This document shows positions 1 to 10,447 of a stretch of 64,000 nt of DNA, in pieces (the stretch's first letter is position 1; every line of letters begins with the position of its first letter). This stretch comes from Chionoecetes opilio. Its lineage: Eukaryota > Arthropoda > Malacostraca > Decapoda > Majidae. The stretch spans positions 62,001 through 126,000 of the forward strand of contig JACEEZ010000469.1 of assembly GCA_016584305.1 (NCBI GenBank), given 5' to 3'. Position numbers and translations under genes: made by a program. The notes under the pieces were generated by a model, which was not told the origin of the DNA, ran no database searches, and saw only the letters and a program-made list of their open reading frames with translations.

Positions 1-264
1 AGGCCGGTTCCCACTAGTTCACTTCTACGGCCGCCGTTGCCGTTCACCGCCCAACAATGACGTCACCATCATCACCGCTTGAGTGATTGTAGTGGTAATC
101 GGGCACAGTTTGCACCTCCGCTCGAGCGGACACCGCCGAGCGGGAGAGATGACTTGATTTTAACTTTGTACGGCAGCCGTACAGTGGTACGGCGGTGCGG
201 TCGACTTTTTTGTGACGTCATTGTTGGGCGATGTACGGCAACGGCGGCAGTAGAAGCGGGCTAG
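1..264. mobile_element. PIF/Harbinger-like MITE, copy 1, left part (split by E1)
   Basis: The window opens on the terminal sequence AGGCCGGTTCCCACTAG. The following 264 bases match a complete 288-bp copy at 10,160-10,447, mostly in the opposite orientation because the element is largely palindromic. The right terminal piece is at 3,143-3,155 and reads TGGGAACCGGCCT. The two parts are separated by element E1, with the 3-base duplication TAG at 262-264 and 3,140-3,142. There is no coding capacity; the open frame at 79-264 is an accident of GC-rich MITE sequence. The superfamily call rests on the TAA target duplication of the other copy. Confidence 0.75.
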
Positions 265-602
265 TAGTGCGGCAGTCAGAGAGGTGTACCGTTCAATAGA
301 GTCCGCATAAAATATATTAACATTTTCATGACCTTAGGACCCTACTAAACAAAATAAGGGAGGGTGTCGCCCTGACACACTTGAGCATTTTCCATAAAAC
401 CCATTGATATGCAAATTACCTGGCGCCATCATCGGAACTTCTAATTTGGTTCAAATCTATAAGTTCTTGTTATATTTTTGAGAAATAGGTGTTTATACCC
501 ATGTTTTCATGGTCAAGGATTAAGATGAACAGCTCAAAATAAACGTTCATTGATTTGTTGAGGATTTATTGAAAATTAAATGAAATTAAAACCAAAATAC
601 TA
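265..602 (+). repeat. Left inverted repeat of E1
   Basis: Matches the reverse complement of 2,807-3,139 with scattered mismatches over about 335 bp. It contains a subterminal block near 490-525 with CATGTTTTCA followed by GGTCAAGGA, also present in both arms of element B. No gene is present here. Confidence 0.8.
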
Positions 603-1112
603 ATGCTATCAAGTTGCCTTCATCGATTACTTACGAATAATAATCCAAGATATATACAACGAGAGTAGTTTTCTCATTGCAGTCATATTAAGAAAGGCCG
701 TACTTTATGACAATTGCAACACTTCAAATAAATAACTGCCTTGCATAATATCAATTGTGATCCAGTGGTGTACAGTTGCTTAGATATGAAACAGGGACGA
801 ATGCTTTGGAGACATTGTCGTATTTAACAACTATAGCAGATGAACATATCATATACATACTTGTTACATACAAAAAAAGAGATGAAACTGGGACAAATGC
901 TTTGGAGAGATTGTCGTATTAAACAACTATAGCAGATTAACATATCATACTTGTAACAAAAAATTGCCCTATCCACGTCCAACAGCTTAATCACAAACGA
1001 GTAAACTCACGATGTGCCAGTCTACAACTGGCCAAAAATTATTGAGTATTATTCTTGTCACTCATCTTCGGTATATTTTCCAGGTTTATGTCTTGGCATC
1101 TGTACATAGGGT

Positions 1113-2544
1113 TCAAAAAGTGATGAATGACTCAATATCATCCCCTTCTACATCTGTTTTCAAGGCTAAGATTGTCTTTTCGTTTCTACACTTTGATTCT
1201 CCATGACACAAACAAAATACTGTGCATGGAAGTTTGGCTGCATTACAACGACATTGAGCTGTTAAGCATGGATTTGAAGAGGAGCAGCGACAGTGAATCA
1301 TCTCAAGTACTTTTTTAGGAGCTAGTGGCGTATTTGCAGGCAATAACAAAGAAATTAGTGACTTTGAAAATTCTTCGGACTTCTATCCATACTTGGTGGG
1401 GTCCATCATGGTTCATCATGGGGGGTTCAGCTTCACATGCTGATAACCAAATAGCAGTTTGAATATGGGCTCGTAGTATATTTAATTCAAAAGCTTCTGT
1501 TGTAGGTGGGAGACTCTTCAAGGCAGGGGATGAAGTTGCCTTTCGCCTTACTGTCTTGGCTGACCAGACATTGCCCGTCAATTAGTGCCCTTTCTGACCC
1601 AGTGACAACACGCATGACAGTCCAAGTTTGTGGAAGAAGTGCATTAGCAACACGAATACATCTGTATCATCACATTTTACTCTAATGCTCTTTGTACCCC
1701 CATTCGCTATATGGACAACTTGCTGAATTATGATTACATCAGCCTCTTTGTGTGTTGTGCGAAGATCGTTCAGCTCTTTTTGCTTCCCTTTCCATATCTC
1801 GATTGGAGTGGGTTTCTTTCCAGTAATTAGCAATTTGTTGTTCAATGCTTTTTCCTGGCTAACAATCACAAGTTGGTGGCAGATCAATTATGTCAATTGG
1901 ATCTTGTTTTCAGTACAGTAAGTGCTACTTTCTGGGGTGGAAGAGGTGTTGTTAAGCCCAACCTGTGTCTTCTGCTAGCAAACTGGCCAGCTCTGACCAA
2001 TCTTGCACCACACTTTATGCTGTAGTCATAATACTTGTCAAATACCAAATACGTATACATCTGAAAATTGTGCCTTTTCCAAAACAGCAAACGTTGTTGA
2101 TATAGTCGTTGATATAGTCGTTGATATAATTGTTGATATATGTTGGACTGTCCCTTTGGTTGGCCAGTGTACTACCCAGAGAAAAGCATTTCCATCAACG
2201 ACTGTTGCACCTGGTGTGGGGACTAATCGTACAGATGTCTCAACTTTCAGTTGTTGCTTCATGACCGCCTTAGCCTTTGTTATTCTCATTGCCCCTTTAT
2301 TGTTTAACATGGCAGTTGGCATCGGAGCCAATTCATGTCTCAACACTTCTTGAAAGTTAATGTCTCTTGTAACTTTTAGTCCAAGAACACGGAGTAGATC
2401 AGGATGGCATCGAATACCTCTGTAGAATCTACACATATGGATTTCCTTACCTCCCATTTTTAGTACCTTTTTGGGTATTGTAGAGTAGAATCCTGATGGC
2501 CAAGTAACTGCATATATTAGCATTTGTTCCTTTCCAATTGCCAC
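1113..2544 (-). pseudogene. E1 transposase remnant, XPG/PIN-like with C-terminal CXC cysteine cluster
   Basis: The product would be the nuclease/transposase of E1. Read leftwards, 2544-2038 carries the N-terminal part, ending near VDGNAFLWVVHWP, which resembles the first strand of a PIN/FEN-type nuclease. 1887-1582 carries THKEADVII and then CDDTDVFVLL, the acidic pairs expected of such a fold. 1581-1315 is the same frame after one TAA. 1349-1113 carries the cysteine cluster (HCRCSSSNPC, then CRC, then C-x6-C-x3-C-x-C). The TGCD block seen in element A1 is missing. A 15-bp unit is tandemly repeated at about 2,095-2,145, giving a STTI-type peptide repeat. Several frameshifts and a stop make this a pseudogene. 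Confidence 0.7.
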
Positions 2545-2806
2545 TGCATTGTGAACATTTACTTTGTCATATGCAATCCTGTCAGTAGCAATGTTGATAA
2601 GGGATATATAAGTAGATATATCATTATAGTTTTGTCTCTAGTTTCATTGTTTATTGGATTTGGTGCATCACATCAAACCATACACATTGAGATTGAGCAG
2701 TTCAAGTTTCCAGTTCATGTTTGGTCGTTTTCTCACCATATTTGTATGTACACGATGGATATGTTTTTGTATTTTGTATTTTGTACAACATTTGTATTTT
2801 GGCTTT

Positions 2807-3139
2807 ATTTTAATTTCATTTTCAATAAGTCCTCAAGAAATCAATGAACGTTTATTTTGAACTGTTCATCTTAATCCTTGACCATGAAAACATGGGTATA
2901 GACACCTATTTCTCAAAGATATGACAAGAACTTAGAGATTTGAGCAAAATTAGAAGTTCCGACGATGGCGCCAGGTAATTTGCATATTAATGGGTTTTAT
3001 GGAAAATGCTCAAGTGTGTCAGGGCGACACCCTCCCTAATATTGTTTAGTAGGGTCCTAAGGTCATGAAAATGGGAATATATTTTAGACGGACTCTATTG
3101 CAAGCTTCACTCAAAATAGGGGGTTTGACTGCCGGACTA
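2807..3139 (-). repeat. Right inverted repeat of E1
   Basis: Reverse-complement partner of 265-602. Since the transposase is read leftwards, the promoter would be expected in or just inside this arm, but I see no definite core promoter. Confidence 0.8.
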
Positions 3140-3157
3140 TAGTGGGAACCGGCCTTA

Positions 3158-3840
3158 GACGGTGCGGCGCAGTGGCGATGAGCGCGTGGTATGGTAGAGC
3201 GCGGTGTTGGCGAGGTAGTGTGTGTTGCTTGGTGAGGCGAGGTGTGACTCACATGAGTCACCTCAGGAATGTTACGGCGTGGCGTGTGGCGCCGGGCTGG
3301 GAGCTGCTTGGTAGGTAAGCGCAGATGCTGGGGTGAGTAGCGTTGCTTGGTATGGCGAGTCGGCAAGGGTGTGTAGGGCCAAGTGTCTTGAGTGTAGGCC
3401 GCGTGGTGGTGTACGGCCAGGTGAGAGCAGGGTTGGAAGCGGCGATGTGTAGGCGTTGGTGTGACCGGAGTTTAGGTCCAAGAAAGAACCGTGTGTGTGT
3501 AGCCTGTGCACCTGTGAGTCCTGTTTGAGTCCTTTTGAGTTGATGTTGTGGTAGGGGCGCGGTGTTTGGAGGCAGACTGGAGCGCTTGGTTGAGTGTGAT
3601 CCGTGGTTTGGAGCGCGCTTGAGGGAGTGGTTTGATTTGTTTTTTTCCCTATTGCTTTCCTTAAGAGAAAAGCACTGCCTAAGTAGAAAGCCCGTCAGAG
3701 TGTTCGGTATGTATAAGTGTTAGCGGGGGTGAGGTATGAGGAAACAAGGACAGCGAGCGTAGGTAAAGGAGAGGAGGTAACGACACGTGCCATAAATAGG
3801 TACATAATCCGGCTCTGGGGAGGCAGGGATCAGATGGCGA
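3158..3840. other. TG/GC-rich stretch without a recognisable gene
   Basis: Rich in G and T on the plus strand, with many imperfect TGTG and GGTG runs. No coding sequence is recognised. It lies directly beyond the 3' side of the decayed LINE read leftwards from 6.1 kb, so it may be that LINE's 3' untranslated region (inference only). Confidence 0.35.
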
Positions 3841-6110
3841 AAGGAGTGGGATACTGGGCAGTGGAGCAGGTAGTGCTCAAGGGGATTTTGTGGCTCTGCG
3901 AAACAGTGAGGACAGGGGGCAGAGCGTCACCAAGTATTTGGGTGGAGCAATGGAAGCTGAGCCTTAGTCGGAGGACCAGCTGTCGCACTACAGGTGGAGT
4001 GAACCGGGAAAGGTGGAGGTGAGGCGTTTGTCTGGTGGCTGTAAACTGTGATGTACCCTGTGGCAGAACGAGAGCCATGCTCCACAGCGTCGTTGAGAAT
4101 AAGTTGGGAGGCCTGAAGAGCAGCTCGGTTGACAGCAGACTTTATCTGGGCGTAACTGAGTAGGAGGGGATAGGTAACTTCCGGCGCTGTGCTGGCTCTG
4201 TGTGCTGTCTCGTCTGCTCGTTCGTTACCAGATACACCGACATGGCTTGGCACCCAATAAAGGAAAACATCTGAGCTTAGGCGATACAATGTCAGGAGAT
4301 GATGTTGGGTGGAAGACAGGAGTTGGACATTGTCTTTGAAGGTGGTAGCATTAAGGGGGTGAAAAGCAGGGAGTGAAAAGATGAATTTCAGGAACGGGTG
4401 ACTCACAAGCATGGTGAAGGGCGGATAGCAGCGCTACAAGTTCCTCTTCGAATGCAGAGGAATTGTCAGGGAGACGAAGTGACCGCTGGAGAGCACCACT
4501 GACAAAGGCGGAACCAGACTTGACATTTTCCCCAGCAGAGCCATCAGTGAAGTAGAGACGAGTGGCGGGAGTAGAAAGAGGGGCAATTGCGGCTCGACTC
4601 TCCTGGCGGAGAAGGGCAGGTAGTTGTTGTTTTGGGTGCGTGCAAGACGGTAGAATGACCTAGGGCCTAGAAGGTCTTGGGGGCCCAAGGAGGCGGCGGA
4701 AAATAGTCTGGGATGGCCAAATCTGGATCACAACGGACCAAGTCAGCCACTACTAGCGCTCGTGCAGGCAGCATCAGCTATGGCGTGGACCCAGTCGCCA
4801 TCGGAGCGGGTATTCGGAGGACGCTGGAAGCCGTGCCGAAAGTTGGCCGCAAGAGTGAAATTGGGGTGGGTCTTGAAGTACCTGGCCATAGCTAGTGCTG
4901 CTCTAACGTAGATTCGGTGACTGATGGTGGGAGTCCGCATTCCGCGAGGATGGTGACGATGCGAGTACAACGAGGAGCATTCAGGATGGCCCGCATTGTA
5001 ACATTATGAGCCACCTCTAGGGACTGAAAGAGAGCATCCGAGAGGCCAGGAAGGCAGGGGGCACAGTAATCGATAAGAGAACGAATGTATGTAAAAGAGG
5101 CTATGTAAAAGAGGCGGGTGATGTTGCAGGGTGCACCGTTGCCGCCGCGAGAGAGGAAGAGAAGAGCCTTGGTGCGTGCCTTGACACGTTCTCGAACATA
5201 GCAGACATGTGTTGTGAATATCAGTTTCTAGTCGAGCCAAATGCCAAGTGATGATGTGTAGGGGCGTACTGTAGGACAGTGCGACCGGGCTGGAGTGACT
5301 GAAGAGGTGGAGGTCATACAGCGAGATTTGTCCGGGTTGAGTTTTAGCCCCAGTGAGGTGCAGCGTTGTTGGAGGCAGTCTAAGGCTGCTGATATATGTT
5401 GAGATTGACACCGTCCAGGAATAATGAGTGCCAAGTCGTCAGCGTAGCTGGGAAGCTGAACTCCTCTCCCATAGTTAAAGGTGAACAGCCCTTCCATGAG
5501 GATGTTGAATAGGAAAGGGCTAAGACAGCTGCCTTAAGGAGTGCTGAGGCTGTGGGTGCGAGGTGTCGAGAGCCTTCCTTGAAAGCTCACCCGGGCTGAG
5601 CGATCTGTGAGGAAGTCAGCGAGCCAATGAAGAAGGCAGCCGCGGACTCCCTTGATGGCGAAAAGTTCCGGGATGACAGAGGGATTTGTTAGTTCAAAGG
5701 CCTTCTCGAGGTCTAAAAATATAACAAGGCCTGACTGGGAACGCAGGGCACCAAGAAGGATCATCAGGGATGTAGTTGTGCTCCTATTCGCCTGGTAAGC
5801 AAAAAGGGAGGGGTGGAGCTCGCTAATCTGACACTTCAGACGCACCAGAACCAGGCGTTCCAGGATCTTAGAGGGGCAGCTGAGTAGGGAAATCGGTCTC
5901 ATGGCTCCAGAGTCTTTGGGCTTGGGGATAGGCTTGATGGTGGTAGTTTTCCAAGAAGCAGGCAACGTTCCAGTGGCAAGGGAGAGGTTGAAGAGTGCAA
6001 GGAGGGCAGCCTTGCCCTTGAGGCCGAGGCGATAAAGCATAGTGTAGGTGACACGTGGTTTGAGGGCTCTTCCCGGTGAGGTGGCGGCGAGGCGAGGCGG
6101 TGATGGAAAG
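3840..6110 (-). pseudogene. Decayed I/Nimb-type LINE, reverse transcriptase plus RNase H
   Basis: A non-LTR retrotransposon ORF2 remnant. Read leftwards, 6,040-5,534 gives the RT fingers and palm start, with KPIPKPKDSGAMRPISLLS and FLDLEKAFEL. After one in-frame stop, 5,497-5,228 gives the catalytic box SYADDLALI and SLGLKLNPDKS. Weaker frames follow across 5,400-4,450. 4,412-3,927 contains FLYWVPSHVGVSGNERADE, the C-terminal RNase H motif. RNase H after the RT points to the I superfamily (I, Nimb and relatives). Multiple stops and frame changes mean it is inactive. The endonuclease half is not recognised upstream of 6.1 kb. Confidence 0.75.
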
Positions 6111-6485
6111 CTGGCTGGTTTTACCTCTGTAGGAGGCGTTTAGACTTTAGAGTCTGTAGGGCACTGGCACCATTTGTAGGGTCTGTAGTGTGCCTCTTGG
6201 TATTACGTCCTCGTAGGTTAGAGAGAAGAGCTCTTGGCACTTTTGGGTTTATTTGAAAGAGGCAGGTGGAGGTTACAGTTCACACACGGTTGCACTCAGG
6301 ACGAGTGCTTGGCACGGGCATGGGCTGAGTGTCCAGTGTGAGCGTGCATGATTTTGAAGGACGCTGCGGAGTTGCCTAACGAAAATATTGACACATATCA
6401 ATACCTATTGCATCCTATCATATAAACACACAAAACGCATCTCCACATTATTGAATCATGCAAGTACGGGTCCCTATACTACTAC

Positions 6486-6489
<4 letters not shown>
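6111..6489. other. No recognisable gene
   Basis: Adjoins the LINE on its 5' side. Translations in all frames show only short open pieces without recognisable motifs. Confidence 0.4.

Positions 6490-6553
<64 letters not shown>
6490..6553 (+). repeat. (CA)n microsatellite
   Basis: About 32 uninterrupted CA units. The open frame over it is an artefact of the repeat. Confidence 0.97.
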
Positions 6554-6559
<6 letters not shown>

Positions 6560-7744
6560 CTTTCTCTATGAATATCTGGTTAATACTCAGTGTCACCATT
6601 GTTTACATTCGAATTTGAGGTTTGTCTTTTGCTTTGAATCACGTCCTAATTTATAACGAATCGAAGCTTCGACTCCTGTGCCTACTCTTCTGTGTATCGA
6701 ATCACGTCTTTACCTTCTATGAGTATCACGGCTTCGACCCTTGCATTTACTGTTCTCTGTATCGAATCACGTCCTGAGTAACTTCACAATAATGTCATGA
6801 AGCACTCGCCTTCCATATTTTTTTTTTAATATTAGTGGTCTGAAACTCTTTTTATTTAATTTTTTTTTTTTTTTTTTTTTTTACCTTAATGTCCCTAGAT
6901 TTTAATTCAACTTTTTATTTTTACGTAGTGAAATTGCCCTGTATTTTTTTGTTTTTACACTTTTAATTAAATATTATTAATGTTTTGTATATCTAAATTT
7001 TTTAAGATTTTTGCGACTTGATGACTTGTTATTCATGTACTTTTTGTGTTTCTTTACAATACTTAAATGGTTGTCATGATTACGTGTTTATCTTATATTC
7101 GAAAAAGTGTTCTTCAATGTATCAAAAATAACCATTGTTAGTGAAAATATGATAATAATTATTATTATTATTTGACGATTGTTCAATTATCCTTGAACAA
7201 ACTCCTAGACAATAAGTGCGCTGATATATGTGTGTGTGTTCACTGTGTTTTAGAGGCAATATTGCTCCGCCCAGAATCGGACGGCCTCTCATAAAGGCTG
7301 CAGTATTACTCTGACTTATTGCTCAGCTGGGTTCCGTTTATAGTGAAGTTTAGCCCCGAGAGAGCGAGAGAGATAGAAAAGAGATAAACAGAGATATAAA
7401 AAAAAACCCAGAGAGCTAGAGAGAAAAAAAAAAGAGAAATTGATCAATACAAATTTAATATATTCGTGTTTCTATCAAACGACGTGCGGGTTTTATGGTT
7501 CTCTTCTTTACTAGTTTTTTTTTTGCTGCTGTGTTCATGTGTTATTATCTTCCCCTTTCGTCTCATTATCGTCACGTTCCTTTAGCGTTGTGTGTGTTTG
7601 TGTTTGGTTGTATATTTTCTTCTTCAATTTCGGTTTTTAATTGCATTTTGTTTGTTATTGTTGTTGCCTGCGTTTTATATTTTCCAATGAGGATGTGTTC
7701 CGGGAATTTTATTTTTTATTAGCTGTGTGTGTGTGTGTGTGTCA
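6554..7744. other. AT-rich intergenic sequence with poly-T and AG/GA-rich tracts
   Basis: Contains a near-pure poly-T run (about 6,856-6,882), a short ATT run near 7,155 and an AG-rich tract at about 7,355-7,440. No coding sequence, tRNA or known element was recognised. A short TG run lies at about 7,725-7,742. Confidence 0.5.
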
Positions 7745-7995
7745 TTCATCCATGGTCTTGTCCACGCGAGCCGGACTTGCGATCGCCAGTTTCACCCTCC
7801 CGGAGCGAGCTGGGATCTTATTATTACCTAACTTAGGGTAATGCTGTGACTTCATACACCGCACACAGGCTCACACACCCATCCTCTTACTTAAGGGGGA
7901 TAGTAGCCGTCCGAATTTGTCAGTGAAATATCCCCGTGAGCAAGCGAGGATTCGAACCGGCTAACCACAGAATGGCAGGCCAACGCTCTATGCAC
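7745..7995 (-). mobile_element. tRNA-derived SINE, family 1 (Gly-like head)
   Basis: On the minus strand the right end gives a tRNA-like head: a box A-like stretch (TGGTCAAGTGCATAGAGCG), a loop with CTGCCAT and box B GGTTCGAATCC. A body of about 180 bp follows. A shorter relative lies at about 26,285-26,415 and shares CCATTCTG and CCGGTTCGAATCC. The cloverleaf is degenerate, so this is a SINE head and not a working tRNA gene. Confidence 0.6.
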
Positions 7996-8064
7996 TTGAC
8001 CATTGTGACGGTGTGTATGTCTGTATGTGCGTGTGTGTGTGTGTGTGTGTGTATTCATCTATTT

Positions 8065-8340
8065 GTCTAGTTGTATTTTACAGGGCCTGAGCTACACTCG
8101 TATGGCCCTGTCTCCGTATCAACATTCTTATCATTCATCCTTAGTGTTGGCCGAAGCCATCACCCCGGGAGGCGGGTCACAACCCCCGGCTAACACCCGG
8201 TACCCATTCACTGCTGGGTGGACAGGGGCTCGGGTTTTAAGGAAACAGCCCATCTGTCTCCGCTCCGCCCGGGAATCGAACCCGGGACTTCTCGGTTGTG
8301 AGCCGAGCGTGCTACCTCTACACTATGGAGTACCCCGAAT
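8065..8340 (-). mobile_element. tRNA-derived SINE, family 2 (Val-like head)
   Basis: Reverse complement of about 8,340-8,265 folds as a tRNA-like unit with D-arm TAGTGTAGAGGTAGCAC, an anticodon stem CTCGG/CCGAG enclosing loop CTCACAA (anticodon CAC) and T-arm CCGGGTTCGATTCCCGG. The acceptor stem pairs poorly. The body continues leftwards to about 8,065 and then into a GT run. Box A, box B and a non-tRNA body are the normal SINE layout. Confidence 0.65.
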
Positions 8341-8344
8341 GGGG

Positions 8345-8346
<2 letters not shown>

Positions 8347-8389
<43 letters not shown>
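8347..8389 (+). repeat. (TG)n microsatellite
   Basis: About 21 TG units adjoining the head end of the family 2 SINE. Another short TG run lies at 8,029-8,053 on its tail side. Confidence 0.95.
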
Positions 8390-8392
<3 letters not shown>

Positions 8393-8640
8393 AACTTTAA
8401 AACTTTAAAACTACTTTAAAACAGCTGCTGGGAGTGAGGAGGACAACACCGAATCTGGTGTGTTACGCCGAGTCAGGGTGAGGCCCACGAGAGAGAAGGC
8501 CTGTTCGGTGGAGGGGTGAGAGAGTGATGACGAGACAACAGTAGTGCTTCATTTCATCAGTGCTGATTTAGACGTAGACGTGAAAGGTCACGTCTTGTCT
8601 CCAATAGAACGAAAGATGAGACTTATTTATTGAGGTAAAC

Positions 8641-9327
8641 ATGCCTTTCATATATTGTGTCCCAAATTGTAAAGGGAATTATCGAAAAGGACCAAGAGTC
8701 AGTGGGGTTTTTTTTCCAAGAAGTGAGGATGAGTCGGACAAGTGGTTGCAGGCTATCATGAGAGACCACTACACTCCAAATAAAAACAGAAGGGTAAGTA
8801 ATGTCCTACTGTTGTAATCTATTTTTTAAATATAAAGCACGTTTAGCTTGAATTATATATTATTTTAGTATTACAGGATGGATATAGCATTGTTAGAATC
8901 AGTACAGAGAAGGATGACCAAAATGATACAGGGGATGCATAACTATAAGTTATGAGAGGAAATTGAAGCTATTGAATTGACACTCAACTCGAGAGGCGGA
9001 GAGTAAGGGGTGGTCTGATTGTTGTTAAGTCGCTAAAGGGATATAATAAAGGAGATGTCGGGCCTCGAGATACTTAATTAAAATATTAAGTTTAATTTGG
9101 TATTTCCATTCATTTTAAATAGTATGAATGGTTAAACAGGGTTTGCAAAATTCCAAATAGGAACTAAACAACGGCAAAGTTATGGAAAGGGAGGTTAACA
9201 ATGTTCAACTCTTTTTCAGGTATGTGAACTGCACTTCAAACCCGAGGATCAAGTATATGATACTACGTTCTTCGATGAGGCTACTGGGAGAAAGCTAACG
9301 GCAAAGCTTGACAGACCTAGGACCTGA
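8641..9327 (+). CDS. THAP-domain protein, two exons (8641-8793, 9220-9327), 86 aa
   Basis: A small C2CH zinc-finger DNA-binding protein. Exon 1 starts at ATG 8,641 and gives 51 residues beginning MPFIYCVPNC, with FFPR at 24-27 and W35. It ends at a consensus donor (GTAAGT at 8,794). A pyrimidine-rich acceptor ending TTTTTCAG at 9,219 opens exon 2, which reads VCELHFKPED and stops at TGA 9,325-9,327. The zinc ligands C6, C10, C53 and H56 and the invariant P, W and F of THAP domains are present, but the protein ends before the usual AVPTIF box. Both splice sites are phase 0. The protein could bind transposon ends as P-element THAP domains do, but cannot cut DNA. Expression is unknown. AATAAA-like sequence lies near 9,480. 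Confidence 0.75.
8878..9065 (+). mobile_element. CR1-type LINE 3' coding fragment inside the THAP intron
   Basis: The plus strand reads DIALLESVQRRMTKMIQGM and then an EEIEAIEL-like stretch, with GYNKGDVG further on in a shifted frame. This is the same C-terminal region found in the large CR1-like element at 32.7-39.3 kb (-). It is a short fragment sitting wholly within the 426-bp intron. Confidence 0.65.
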
Positions 9328-10159
9328 CTACATCATTAAGGAAGGAAAATATTTGTATTGATGCATATACTGTATTATGCATGTTTATAAAATGTATATA
9401 ATGTATGTATATATTTTTCTTATTCTTAACCTTGCTGGGGTAATGCTTTAATCTGCATGTAATTTGTGAAAAACTAATAATAAAAAATATGATCACTTAA
9501 AAGGTGAGACACACAACATGTTACAGGGGAGAGAGTTAAATCCACCCTGTGAACCCTGAACTGAGTGCACTACTGTTGTGACGTATTACCCCCACTGAAC
9601 AGGCCTTCTCTCTCGTGGGCCTCGGTCAGGGTACCTGCCGCTTCCCGACCTGATTAAATATAAACAGCATATTTTTTTCTCCAAAATGTGCACCGACAGA
9701 GGTAATCTTGATGATGATCCGTTGATGTTTGCTATCAGTACTGTTAGAGCATGTAATACACCTTTACGGAGGTTACTAAATGATTTCGTGACAAGTGATA
9801 TCACAGATTGAAAAACAATAGAGGAAAATGTACACAGACAAATTTTACAATCAAATACATCTAGGTGTGAGGCTTATAAGACCATAAATCCTAGTTTGTT
9901 AGTACATTGTATTTACAAGGACAGGCATAACATCAATGAATTTCACAGGATATCTGTCACACGCTTCAGAGTGTCTGGCCATAATCTGTGTATAGAGACA
10001 GGGAGGTGGAACAGGCGGGGCCGCGGCCGCATCCCAGTGAAGGAGCGGCTGTGTGGGTGCGGCGCTGTGCAGACAGAGCGTCACGTGATGCAGGATTGTC
10101 CAGGAGGCGGATGCTGAGAGCAAGCTAGGGCGCCGTATCCACTGGGCGCCTACGACTAA

Positions 10160-10447
10160 AGGCCGGTTCCCACTAGGCCGCTTGTACGGCCGCCGTACAA
10201 CAATAATGAACAACAATGACGTCACAATGACGTCACAAAAAAGTCGACCGCACCGCCGTACCGCTGTACGGCTGTCGTACAAAGTTAAAATCAAGTCATC
10301 TCTCCCTCTCGGCGGTGTCCACTCGAGCGGAGGTGCAAACTGTGCCCAGTTACCACAAATACCACTCAAGCGGTGATGATGGTGACGTCATTCTTGGGCG
10401 GTGTACGGCAACGGCGGCCGTAGAAGTGGGCTAGTGGGAACCGGCCT
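10160..10447. mobile_element. PIF/Harbinger-like MITE, complete copy, TSD TAA
   Basis: 288 bp, with ends AGGCCGGTTCCCACTAG and its reverse complement, largely palindromic through extended TACGGC-rich arms. It is flanked by TAA at 10,157-10,159 and 10,448-10,450. The uninterrupted site is visible in A2 at about 13,650 (GATTAAGGCAAACTGATCC), which carries a single TAA. The three-base TWA duplication is typical of PIF/Harbinger elements. No coding capacity; open frames over it are accidental. Confidence 0.9.

Larger units (their letters stand above)
265..3139 (-). mobile_element. Element E1: Academ-like DNA transposon with about 335-bp inverted repeats
   Basis: A 2,875-bp element whose ends read TAGTGCGGCAGTC and GACTGCCGGACTA. 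Extended inverted repeats run over about 265-602 and 2,807-3,139. It sits in the terminal part of a MITE with a 3-base duplication (TAG). The interior carries a decayed transposase on the minus strand with a PIN/XPG-like acidic motif and a C-terminal cysteine cluster. Academ is a DNA-transposon superfamily known for XPG-type nuclease domains and 3-4 bp target duplications. The structure fits; the superfamily name is inference. Confidence 0.65.
8480..9624 (+). mobile_element. P-like DNA transposon remnant carrying a THAP gene
   Basis: Near-perfect inverted ends of about 36 bp, starting GAGGCCCACGAGAGAG on each side. They are flanked by the 8-bp duplication GTCAGGGT at 8,472-8,479 and 9,625-9,632. 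With one duplication copy the host LINE frame reads straight through as AESG-YLPLPDL, confirming the borders. The interior encodes a two-exon THAP domain and no transposase catalytic region. A THAP DNA-binding domain plus 8-bp target duplications is the hallmark combination of the P superfamily; the exact family is inferred. Confidence 0.75.
8410..10103 (+). pseudogene. 3' end of a non-LTR retrotransposon, outermost host of the nest (interrupted)
   Basis: From about 8,422 the frame reads QLLGVRRTTPNLVCYAESG and is cut at 8,479 by the P-like element. It resumes at 9,633 as YLPLPDLIKYKQ. It continues, with one stop near 9,808, through 9,896-10,103 as RFRVSGHNLCIETGRW and CGCGAVQTERHVMQDCP. This is the typical post-RT C-terminal region of an APE-type LINE, with a CxC...H...C knuckle-like motif. 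It is interrupted again at 10,103 by element A1, reappears at 13,583-13,601 (VSLHI) and finishes at 25,084-25,189. The 5' part of the LINE is absent, so this is a 5'-truncated copy. Confidence 0.75.

Noticed and set aside
2003..2353. 116-codon plus-strand open frame
   Set aside because: It is antisense to the E1 transposase remnant, which has family motifs.
8265..8340. Possible functional tRNA-Val(CAC) gene
   Set aside because: The anticodon and T arms pair well, but the acceptor stem pairs poorly and a long body and repeat tail follow, so it is a SINE head.
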